Shown here: in pieces, positions 16,889 to 25,288 of the stretch
Position numbering within the stretch: the first letter of the stretch is position 1
Layout: each line of letters starts with the position of its first letter
Assembly (NCBI GenBank): GCA_963667855.2
Contig: CAXXKI010000021.1
Coordinates: 1 to 64,000 of the forward strand
Reading direction: 5' to 3'
DNA: 64,000 nt
Source of the DNA: G963667855 sp963667855
GTDB taxonomy: Bacteria; Planctomycetota; Phycisphaerae; UBA1845
Program-made: the position numbers and the translations under genes
Notes under the pieces: model-generated
Told to the model about the DNA's origin: nothing
Database searches by the model: none
Seen by the model: only the letters and a program-made list of their open reading frames with translations

Positions 16889-18322
16889 CTAACTGAGGAG
16901 CAGATTGGATTGGAAATCTTCCTGATGTTCAATTGCATACAGGTTCAGTTGAACAATCAGATGATCGTTATCTTCATAGAAGGTTTTATCTAACCAACCA
17001 AACTCATCGTCCTGTTTGGATTTCATACGCGACAATTGCTTTATCCGTTTCTGTCGATCTGACGAAGGACCATCTTTTCCAAACATATCTATGGCATGTT
17101 GCATCAAAGTCGCAGTATGCGGAGCATTGATGGCTTTCAATGCCTCCATGGCAATCGACACGTAATCCCCCGTAGAGTTGAAAAAATATTGACTTAACCC
17201 TCCGTTTTCAACTTCTCCCTTTAAGCCATATATACAACTGACATACTTCTGAGCCTTAGTAAGCTTGTCGAATCCAACTTTCCGCTCCAACCCAAACACG
17301 ACTTCAAGTGGATCAGCAAGACCGTGAAAAACACATAGAGCAAGAGACGCATCATCGCGAACGCGACTTTCTTCAGAGTCAATAAAACTTCGAATTACCC
17401 CTTCGGCATTTCTGTCCTTTGTGTGTCCCAAAGCTATGAGTACTTGTCCAAGACAGAATGAAACAGGAGGTTCGTTACACTTGTCTCGATATTCATCGAT
17501 TAGCGGATTAAGCCACTCTTTCGGTATTGACACCTGCGACTCGTTAAGGGCTTTTAATATCCCCGCAAGCGCTTTGTTGTCCGGCTTGAAAAACCGTTTA
17601 TCCAACATTATTTTTATTGCTCTTTCGGAATCGAGAGACATTAAGCACCTGGCAGTTCTATGGAAACCATGCCGGTCGCTATCAAAAAGACGAACGACAG
17701 GTTCAAAAACCGCATCAAAAAAACCACTTTCTCCCGCACCGCCTTCGATAGCTCGCTCTATCCCCATCCTGGCGTAGCTGCGAACAAAACCATCCTCGTC
17801 CTCCAGAGCTTTCAATACGCCGGGGATACAACCTGTAGTGGCAATACTTCCCAGCAACAAAGCCGCTTCTTTACGAATTTCCTTATCTTCCCGTTCAATC
17901 AAGCTGGTAGCCACCCCCACAGCATCCGATGGTTTGATAGCCTGAAGTATGTGAAAAACACGATGTAACGCGGTAGGTGTGGAAAACTCAGCCAATTTTG
18001 TACTCGCATATATGGGATTCTCAAGGGCGTGCAGAAGAGCCGGCACCGCTTGTTGACCTGTGAGCTTTAAACGCTCTAAAGCGAAATTCTCATCCACGGG
18101 GTTTAAGAGTTGCCTTACCCAATCTTCAATCATTGAATCGTCGACATTATCTGGAACAGTAACATTCTGGCGATCCCGAAATCGCCTGGCACTGGCTATT
18201 CCATCCGGGCCGGTTATATACTCGCGAAAACTCTGATTATCCTTTCCACTCCTCCTGCGGAACGCCCAGAATAAAACCGCAACGACAACAATAACCAATA
18301 GATATGAAATCGGATCACCCAC
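16889..18322 (-). CDS. Membrane-anchored HEAT-repeat protein with DUF4375-like C-terminus
   Basis: 477 residues. An N-terminal membrane helix (ISYLLVIVVVAVLFWAF) is followed by basic residues, predicting a cytoplasmic body. Residues about 80-340 are HEAT-like helical repeats (LTGQQAVPALLHALENPIYA, IRKEAALLLGSIATTGCIP, VLKALEDEDGFVRSYARMGI). About 360-440 carry ENGGLSQYFFNSTGDY, a signature like the DUF4375/DMP19 group. The GTG at 18322 was chosen because GGAGA sits 7 bases upstream; a longer frame from 18379 has no such site. HEAT repeats are protein-binding scaffolds; partner unknown. Confidence 0.7.
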   Translation of the reverse strand: MGDPISYLLVIVVVAVLFWAFRRRSGKDNQSFREYITGPDGIASARRFRDRQNVTVPDNVDDSMIEDWVRQLLNPVDENFALERLKLTGQQAVPALLHALENPIYASTKLAEFSTPTALHRVFHILQAIKPSDAVGVATSLIEREDKEIRKEAALLLGSIATTGCIPGVLKALEDEDGFVRSYARMGIERAIEGGAGESGFFDAVFEPVVRLFDSDRHGFHRTARCLMSLDSERAIKIMLDKRFFKPDNKALAGILKALNESQVSIPKEWLNPLIDEYRDKCNEPPVSFCLGQVLIALGHTKDRNAEGVIRSFIDSEESRVRDDASLALCVFHGLADPLEVVFGLERKVGFDKLTKAQKYVSCIYGLKGEVENGGLSQYFFNSTGDYVSIAMEALKAINAPHTATLMQHAIDMFGKDGPSSDRQKRIKQLSRMKSKQDDEFGWLDKTFYEDNDHLIVQLNLYAIEHQEDFQSNLLLS

Positions 18323-18444
18323 TAATCGATCTCCAAAACAAAAACGCGTTGATAGCCTTTGGGAGGCACGTATAACCACATAATCTTATTTTATACCGCA
18401 CCGATTACGATTCAGCATAACCATTACGCAAAATCGATCAATAC

Positions 18445-19797
18445 CTAATAGGATTGTAGAATTTCGTCGATTTCCTCGTGAGAAATCTCCAGTTCGCTGG
18501 CGGCCTTGGCTTTATCACCGCCCACGTATTGAATTGTTTTTTCCACGTAATCGCGAATAACGTCTTCGAGCGGACGCGGCTGGAAGCTCATCAGGCTTGC
18601 CCGGCCTGAAGTGAGAATATCCCGCATGTAATGAGCCAGCGACTCTATTCCCACCAGGTTGCTGTCGCTGTTGATTACGCTGGTAGCCACGATATCGTTC
18701 AATTCCTGGACATTACCGGGAAAATCGTAATTACATAACAGATCCATGAACTCCTCGGTGAATCCGTCCACCTGCCGCCCGATACGCTGTCCTTCCCGTT
18801 GCATTATTGCATTAGCCAGGATGGGAATATCCTCCTTGCGCTCGCGCAGCGGTGGAAGATGCAGAGCGTTTATCACCAGCCGGTAGAACAGATCGCGGGA
18901 AAAACTATCCTTGTACTTCTCATCCGCCAGGTCGTGCAGGGATGCAGCGATGATCCTTACATCAATCTTGTTAATACGTGAAGATGACTCGCGGTAGAAC
19001 TCCTTGTGCTGGATCACCCGGGTAAGTCTGATCTGCACAGGTATCGGAAGCAGCTCGATGTTGTTTATAAACAGCGTTCCGCCGTCCGCCTCCTCCAGGA
19101 ATCCCGGCCGAGCGGGTTTTTCATCATCATCGGAAGTGGTTCCGAACAACTCCGCGGGGAATTCATCCATATTATGAGCGGCCGCATCCACCGCCACAAA
19201 GGGCCCGCCCCTGCGAGGACTGGCATCGTGAATCGCCTTGGCCAGCGACATCTTCCCCGTTCCCCGTTCGCCGAAAATACAGATACAAAGGTCGCCGGGG
19301 GCCATTTTTTCCGCCTGGTGATAGAGGTGGATCATCACCGGAGTACGGGAAATCAAGTGGTCAAACGCCTCTTTGTAATCCAAATCCTCCAACTTCGGCT
19401 GCTCCGGCAAATCCTTGATGGAATCCCTGGTGGTACTGTGCGATATCGCTTTTCCCAGAACCTCCAGAAGATGATCATCATCCACCGGCTTGGTCAGGTA
19501 ATCAAAAACACCCATCTTCAACGATTTGACCGCCAGGTCCGCGTCGTTCACCCCGGTAAGCACCACGATGGGTATACTTATGCCCGAATCGCTGACATGC
19601 TTTATGATATCCATCCCGCTGAGATGAGGCATATCCATATCCAGGAGCAAAGCGTCGAATTCCTCTTTTTCCAGGATCTCCGGCACCGTTCGGGCATCGT
19701 TAACCACCGTCGGCTCGTATTCACCCGTCTGCATTAGAAAGACCATAAGGTAATTGGTGACGGCCACATCATCGTCGACTAGCAGAAGTTTTTTCAT
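18445..19797 (-). CDS. NtrC-family response regulator lacking the sigma-54 contact loop
   Basis: 450 residues: a receiver domain (LLVDDDVAVTNY, phospho-Asp in ALLLDMDMPHLSG, Lys in DYLTKPVDDD), an AAA+ domain and a C-terminal Fis-like helix-turn-helix (GGDKAKAASELEISHEEIDE). Walker A is GERGTGK. The region that normally reads ELFGHEKGAFTGA reads ELFGTTSDDDEKPARPGFLE, so the GAFTGA loop is missing. Walker B, usually GTLFLDEI, reads GTLFINNI and loses both acidic residues. The arginine-finger region (RDLFYRLVINALHLPPLRER) is kept. It is therefore unlikely to hydrolyse ATP and remodel sigma-54 polymerase. Its ATG overlaps the kinase stop by one base (TAATG), so the two form a two-component pair. 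Confidence 0.85.
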   Translation of the reverse strand: MKKLLLVDDDVAVTNYLMVFLMQTGEYEPTVVNDARTVPEILEKEEFDALLLDMDMPHLSGMDIIKHVSDSGISIPIVVLTGVNDADLAVKSLKMGVFDYLTKPVDDDHLLEVLGKAISHSTTRDSIKDLPEQPKLEDLDYKEAFDHLISRTPVMIHLYHQAEKMAPGDLCICIFGERGTGKMSLAKAIHDASPRRGGPFVAVDAAAHNMDEFPAELFGTTSDDDEKPARPGFLEEADGGTLFINNIELLPIPVQIRLTRVIQHKEFYRESSSRINKIDVRIIAASLHDLADEKYKDSFSRDLFYRLVINALHLPPLRERKEDIPILANAIMQREGQRIGRQVDGFTEEFMDLLCNYDFPGNVQELNDIVATSVINSDSNLVGIESLAHYMRDILTSGRASLMSFQPRPLEDVIRDYVEKTIQYVGGDKAKAASELEISHEEIDEILQSY

Positions 19798-21762
19798 TAC
19801 CGCTCCTCATCTGATTTAACTGTCAACCCCGGTCCACCCGATTCCTTCTTTTTCGCCGGTATCCTGATGGTGAAAGTGGTCCCCTCGCCGACCTTACTGG
19901 CCACGTTAATCGTCCCCCCGTGCTCTTCCACAATCCGGTATACTATGGATAATCCCAACCCGGTACCGCCGCGTGCCCGCTTGGTGGTGAAGAATGGATC
20001 GAAAACCTGCTTGATCGTTCCGTCGCTCATTCCTGAACCCGTATCGCGTACAGTGGCCACCACATCATTGCCTTCCAGCACGGTAATGATTTCTATTACA
20101 CCTCGCCGCCCCTCAGGCATGGCCTGTGCCGCGTTGATGATAAGGTTAATGAAAATCTGTTCGATCTTCTGGATATTGCCTTCGAATTCAGGAATCCCCT
20201 CACCGAGATTCAACTCCACATCGGCCGTCTTGTGAATCTGGTTATGAGCAAGCCTCACGCCTTCCCGAATAATGGCGTTTATGTCAACCTTGTCGATCAA
20301 ATGCCCCTCGTCACGACGGGCAAACCGCTTGAGCCCTTCAACGATCCCCTTGATCCTTTCCGACCCGTTATTCATATCGTCGATCAGGGTAATGATATGC
20401 TCGCGGAAGAAATCGTAATTCAAACGGGCGATCTTCAGATCCGGGTTGCTCTTGTAGTACTCATCGACTATCGGCAGAATGTCGTCCATTGCCTGGCGAA
20501 TGATCTTGACATTCCCCCTGATAAACTGGTTGGGGTTATTAATTTCGTGACCTATACCGCTTACGAGTTGCCCTAGTGAAGCAAGCTTGTCGGCCTGCTG
20601 CCAACTGCTGTTCGTAGTTCTTCTTATCCGAAACGTCCCGGTAAAATTCGATTATGCCGTCGACCTCGTGGTTTCTTATCGAAGATTGGGAAGTGCATGA
20701 ACCTCAAAGTGCTTATCTTCATGCTGAATCTCCAGGGTGATCGGCGTTTTGATTTTCAGAATCTTGGCCAACCGGCAATCAACACAGGGCCTGTCGCTTT
20801 CAAAGAAAGTCTTATAGCACTTGCCACCGGTTGCCAGCTTGTCCGTATTTGGTCCATTACCACGTTGCGATCGCGGTCGATTATCGCAACCGTATCGGGA
20901 ATAGCCTGGAATATGGTCTCCAGCCTGGTTTTGGATTCCTCAAAGCCGCGATTGATCCTGTCGAGATAGGAGTTTAACATCTCCAGCTTGTTTCTCTCCC
21001 GATGCAGTTCCTCCTGCCTCTTGTCGATGTTCGCCTTCAGCTCCTTCCTTTCGATGGCGAGTACCAGGGTTCTGGCAATCTCGTCCATCATCCGCTGTTC
21101 CTCGGGAAGAAACTCAAGTTCGTCGGAATCGTAAGTAACCGTAATACTGCCTCTGGTTTTATTCTCAATAACCAGGTCAGTGGTCAGCTTGTTGGCTGTG
21201 GTTGGTTTTTTACCATATTCCTTCTTCGCGTAAACGCTGTATACTCGAAACGCGTTCCGGATAGTGCATGCCGTCACAAAGATAATGAGGCAGATGGGTG
21301 AAGAAATCCTCTATCGATTTGGAAACTTCAATCCACTCGGCCACCGAATAAACGCATGCCAGTTCCTTCGCCCCGTTCAATGCTGGACCAGTCCTCGCTC
21401 GTGGAAAAATTCTCGAGAGCGGTAAACCGGCTCCCCCAGAACATGTACGAAGAACCATTTCCGTTGGTGTTCATCACCGCGTTAAGCATGATGGACGGCT
21501 TGCCGGTCACAGTCTCAATAAGCATTACCTCCCGGCCGTTCTGCTTGTGCAACTTGCTTATTGTCGAATTTATCGCGTCGAGAGACGAACCGGAGAAAAC
21601 ATCGCTGACCTTCTTACCACGCGGGGACTCATTCACCTTGCAGACCGCAATAGTCTCCTGAGCCAACCTGTCGCTTATGTGATCTATCGTGCTTTCTTCA
21701 TTGAGAATCAGGAGATAGTCGAAACCTTTTTGAAAAAGATTGAGCAAATTCTCGAACTGCAT
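19797..21762 (-). pseudogene. Cytoplasmic GAF/PAS histidine kinase disrupted by about six frameshifts
   Basis: Pieces of one kinase lie in changing frames. From the ATG at 21762 comes an N-terminal PAS-like region. A shift near 21373 in a G run leads to VYSVAEWIEVSKSIEDFF. A shift near 21255 leads into a GAF-like part (LPEEQRMMDEIARTLVLAIE) and a PAS start (AIPDTVAIIDRDRNVVM). Near 20847 the frame changes to GGKCYKTFFESDRPCVDC; more shifts near 20690, 20668 and 20602 lead to the H box, SGIGHEINNPNQFI. The last part is an intact ATPase domain (FINLIINAAQAM, DTGSGMSD, GTGLGLSIVYRI). No membrane helix is present, so it would sense a cytoplasmic signal. It is either a real pseudogene or a stretch of consensus errors; the overlapping regulator is intact. 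Confidence 0.8.
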
Positions 21763-22211
21763 ACCGATTGCACTCCTCTACTGTAGCTTTCGAAGAGTAA
21801 CGGCTACGCCATTACCACCTGCAAAACTCTACCGTTAAGCGCGTCTACCGGTTTTGCCTATTACTACCCGTGTTGTCCCGACATGACATCGCCACCAGAG
21901 ACCGCTGTTACAAAACGCCTGAAATCTATTGTAGCACAAACGCGAGTTTACGGTCATGCACTAAGTCAAGAGAAGTCACATACTCCGAACGCCCTTTTGA
22001 ATCGCCATAACCTTTTATAAACAATACCGTTACGCCCCGACCAAGCCGAAGCACCCTGCGTATATAATGATGTGTCTCGCTGCGATAATTTGCCTATTCG
22101 TCCACTAATTCCCCCTCGCAGCCCATTATACCAGAAGCCGCTTTTCGACCCGGCAGGGAATTACAACAAACACGGCTACTGCCTGATAAGCGGCCAGGAA
22201 GCTTAATTCGC
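21763..22211. other. Gene-free interval upstream of the kinase
   Basis: About 450 bases with no supported gene, between the kinase start and the second structured repeat. The kinase promoter should lie here, but no clear promoter elements were recognised. Confidence 0.45.
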
Positions 22212-22597
22212 GTTCATCCACCTGAAGCGTACTTTGATCCCAAACTAGCGGTGTGCTGGTAACACATTTAGCCTATTTATTCGATTTAGTTTATTTAGTT
22301 TATCCGCCGAAAGCGGACCAGAGGTGGATCGTTGGAAAACAATGCAGAGCAGAAAATTATGAAACCTAGCCAGGCCGCTCCAGGCGGACGGTCAATATAT
22401 GCGTAGCCGCTGGTGAAATCCGCCAAAGGTCCGCCTTTGGTGGATGTAACCGGCGGAAATGATTCGTATCCTCAAAACCAAGCCCCGTAGCCTTTGGTTC
22501 GCCTAAGGCGAACCAAAGGCTGCGGGCCGATATAAGCCATCCGCGCATTAATCACCTTGCGAATACACGCTATACTGCAAATTAACGTATGAATATC
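22212..22597 (+). repeat. Dispersed four-stem-loop intergenic element, copy 2
   Basis: A 386-base block in the same orientation as copy 1, similar from GTTCATCC at the left to the ACGTA..AATAT segment at the right. The same stems form with changed bases: H0 22302-22308/22323-22329 (one G-T), H1 22373-22377/22389-22393, H2 outer 22407-22414/22449-22456, H2 inner 22418-22429/22434-22445 (12 bp against 7 in copy 1), and H3 22484-22503/22507-22526 (20 bp, one T-G, loop TAA). In H3 two C-G pairs of copy 1 are T-A here or the loop differs, so pairing is preserved by paired changes. It lies between the kinase and the symporter genes. Confidence 0.85.
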
Positions 22598-22753
22598 CTG
22601 CGGAAAAAACAGCAAACGAAAAAGTACGCTTCAGTCGGATGAGCCTTAATTCGTTTATAGCTGGATGCAAAGTTTTAAACGGTTTGCGCTTACCTTTGAA
22701 ACAGGCGGTTATTCGCCCTGAACAACCGCCCGGGAACAACACTTGCACCGATC

Positions 22754-22789
22754 AAAAAAACCAGGGCACATTTTAGCGTGCCCCGGTTT
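22754..22789 (-). terminator. Rho-independent terminator of the sodium symporter gene
   Basis: On the minus strand the arms 22778-22789 and 22758-22769 pair (GTGCCC/GGGCAC and AAACC/GGTTT with one mismatch), and the transcript continues into seven U residues (22760-22754). It lies 70 bases past the symporter stop codon. Confidence 0.8.
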
Positions 22790-22858
22790 CCTTATGCATA
22801 CTATCAATTGCCAATCAACGGTTGAAGCATCCGTCCAACCATATCACCTTGTTAAGGT

Positions 22859-24922
22859 TTACCAGAATACAATGTAAAGCGCGACCGTTGCAATGCACAC
22901 GCAAACTCCACAAACCAGTGCTCCCTTGGAATTGGTGACATCCATCTTATCATTCACCGGCAATTCAACCGGTTTGGCCAGCGGATTGACGATGGTCAAT
23001 ATGGTAAGCACGGCAACCACGATACCAAAACACACCGCCATACGATCGAGGAAAGATAATTCAGCCAACGTCTCCAGGAATCCCGGATTGTAATCGCCGA
23101 AGATCTTGGGGCTGAACTTGAATAAACCATAAAGAACAGGATTCAGCAAAAGGCCAACTGTTCCAACGTAACGAGGTGCCCGATGTACGAGCAGCCCGAA
23201 CAGGAAGATGGCCAGAATACCCGGCGAAATGAAGCCCTGGAATTCCTGAATAAAGGTGAAGATACCGCCAAACCTCGGATCGCCCAGCATCGGCGCGATA
23301 ATCATCGCTATCAGTACAAACAATATGACGAATACACGACCGGCCGTCACCAGTTCGTACTGGCTGGCATCCTTACGAGCCTTGTTATACAAGTCCATGG
23401 TCGCAATAGTAGAAGCCGAGTTCAACATCGACGCCAGCGAACTGACCACCGCTCCGAATATGGCAATCAATACGAATCCCTTGATCCCCTTGTTCTCCGG
23501 TAAGAGTTTGCGAATAAGGGTGGGGAACGCATTATCGTAATCGTGAGCAGGAAGTTTCTTAACAGTAAATCCTTCTTTGGCTCCTTCAATAATCGCAGCG
23601 TTTTTGTTCAGGATTTCCGCCGGTTCAACAACGCCTGCTACAGTCTCCGCCCCCGCGACTTTCGCGTTATACGCCATGATCACCGCCGCGTCCGCCTCGT
23701 GCAGCTCCACATACTTTGCATCAAACTCGTATACGTACTTTTCGCTATCACCCTGCGGCTTACTGAGGTTCTTGGCAACCTGCTCGATAATCTGCTTGTT
23801 CCGAGCGATTTCCGGATCGGGTTTAACATTATCAGAGAGCTGCCCGTACAAGTCCGGAGAGTATTGTGAAATAACCTTGGCATTGTTACCAACCGCGTCG
23901 TCCATCAGGTCGGTGTTGAACAGGTTGAAAGCCAGGATTCCGGGGATAACAACGATAAACGGAATAATCAGCTTGAGGAAAGCGGCGAAAACAACACCCT
24001 TCTGACCTTCGGCCAGGCTCTTGGAACCGAGAGTACGCTGGGTGATGTACTGGTTCAATCCCCAGTAGAAGAAGTTGGGAATCCACAGCCCCACGACCAG
24101 GGCAGTCCACGGAATCTCCGGATCTTCCGCTCCGCGAACCATATGCAGCTTACCCTCCGGAAGCGCTCCCTGGTTCAACTGCACAAATCGGTCTATCGCT
24201 CCTGAGTGAGCGATTTTGTCCGGACTGAGCCCACTATCGGTGGCCGTTGCAACCAGTTGTGACGGATCAGCACTCCCCAAAAGATCGAGAGCGAAGTAGG
24301 CGATCACGGCTCCGCCGACAATGAGTCCCGAACCCCACATCAGGTCGGTCCACGCACAGGCTTTCAAACCACCGGTAAAAACGTAAATAGCGGCCACCGA
24401 ACCTATGATCCAGCACCCCACGGTAATACTTCCGAAATCGAGCGGACCAAGCGTCGTACCCTGGAAGTTACCGGTAATAACCTTCGCACCTGAGAAAATA
24501 ACCGACGCCGTCGGCACACCTACCAGAATAACCAGCGTGGCTATCGCCATCACCGTTCGGGCAAAGGTGTTGTAACGATACTGGAGAAACTCCGGAATCG
24601 TGTAAATCCCGCTCTTAAGGAACTTTGGCAAAAACACGAAAGCGACGAAGATCAGGGTGATGGCCGCCATCCACTCGTAACTGGCAATAGCCATCCCCAG
24701 CCAGTCCGCCGCCTTTCCGCTCATACCCACAAACTGCTCGGTGGAAATATTCGCTGCAATGAGTGAAAAACCTACCAGCCACCAGGTGAGACCGCGGCCG
24801 GCCAGGAAGTAATCCTGTGCTCCGTGTTCACTGTGAGTCGCTTCGCCTCGACTCGCCCATAAACCTACGCCAATGGCGAACACGCCCAGCACCAAGAATA
24901 CAATGATATCAATTCCACCCAT
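22859..24922 (-). CDS. Sodium:solute symporter (SSS/SLC5 family)
   Basis: 687-residue inner-membrane transporter driven by the sodium gradient, probably for a sugar or similar small solute. It opens with a membrane helix (DIIVFLVLGVFAIGVGLWAS). Family landmarks are FFYWGLNQYITQRTLGSKSL and SMLNSASTIATMDLYNK. A large hydrophilic loop (about residues 335-455, VAKNLSKPQGDSEKYVYEFD and on) interrupts the usual helices, as in some SGLT-like members from this phylum. GGGA lies before the ATG. The GH97 gene is immediately upstream on the same strand, which suggests uptake of the sugar it releases. A terminator follows at 22754. Confidence 0.9.
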   Translation of the reverse strand: MGGIDIIVFLVLGVFAIGVGLWASRGEATHSEHGAQDYFLAGRGLTWWLVGFSLIAANISTEQFVGMSGKAADWLGMAIASYEWMAAITLIFVAFVFLPKFLKSGIYTIPEFLQYRYNTFARTVMAIATLVILVGVPTASVIFSGAKVITGNFQGTTLGPLDFGSITVGCWIIGSVAAIYVFTGGLKACAWTDLMWGSGLIVGGAVIAYFALDLLGSADPSQLVATATDSGLSPDKIAHSGAIDRFVQLNQGALPEGKLHMVRGAEDPEIPWTALVVGLWIPNFFYWGLNQYITQRTLGSKSLAEGQKGVVFAAFLKLIIPFIVVIPGILAFNLFNTDLMDDAVGNNAKVISQYSPDLYGQLSDNVKPDPEIARNKQIIEQVAKNLSKPQGDSEKYVYEFDAKYVELHEADAAVIMAYNAKVAGAETVAGVVEPAEILNKNAAIIEGAKEGFTVKKLPAHDYDNAFPTLIRKLLPENKGIKGFVLIAIFGAVVSSLASMLNSASTIATMDLYNKARKDASQYELVTAGRVFVILFVLIAMIIAPMLGDPRFGGIFTFIQEFQGFISPGILAIFLFGLLVHRAPRYVGTVGLLLNPVLYGLFKFSPKIFGDYNPGFLETLAELSFLDRMAVCFGIVVAVLTILTIVNPLAKPVELPVNDKMDVTNSKGALVCGVCVCIATVALYIVFW

Positions 24923-25288
24923 TACCAGGTCCCTTTCATGTAAAACTGCTTATCCAACAGATCGGGCAATATTAAAGGATGTGGCGTGCCAGGTCCAATA
25001 GAACACATCCCCGCTAACCCCAAACAGCCCGATGACACTGTTTCATTACTATCAAAATTACCACTGCGCAGTTTTGTCCCGTGAACCTACCCTTACCATC
25101 TCCCCTTTTGCCTCTAACAGCCGTAAACCTTGTTTCATTTTGTTTCAAAGCGAATTGACCAATCGCCACTTACGAGAACTATTAGTAGATCGTGAAACAA
25201 CCAATCTTACCAAAGCCAGAATACCCCGCTTCGAAACTCGCAGTCCGGGCCAGAAGTTCCACTCAACCTCGCAAACCAATCAGAGCAC
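24923..25288. other. Interval between the GH97 and symporter genes
   Basis: 366 bases without a supported gene. It separates two genes transcribed in the same direction and probably holds the symporter promoter; no terminator or operator was identified by eye. Confidence 0.4.

Noticed and set aside
18445..19797. A standard sigma-54-dependent activator
   Set aside because: The GAFTGA loop and the acidic Walker B residues are absent.
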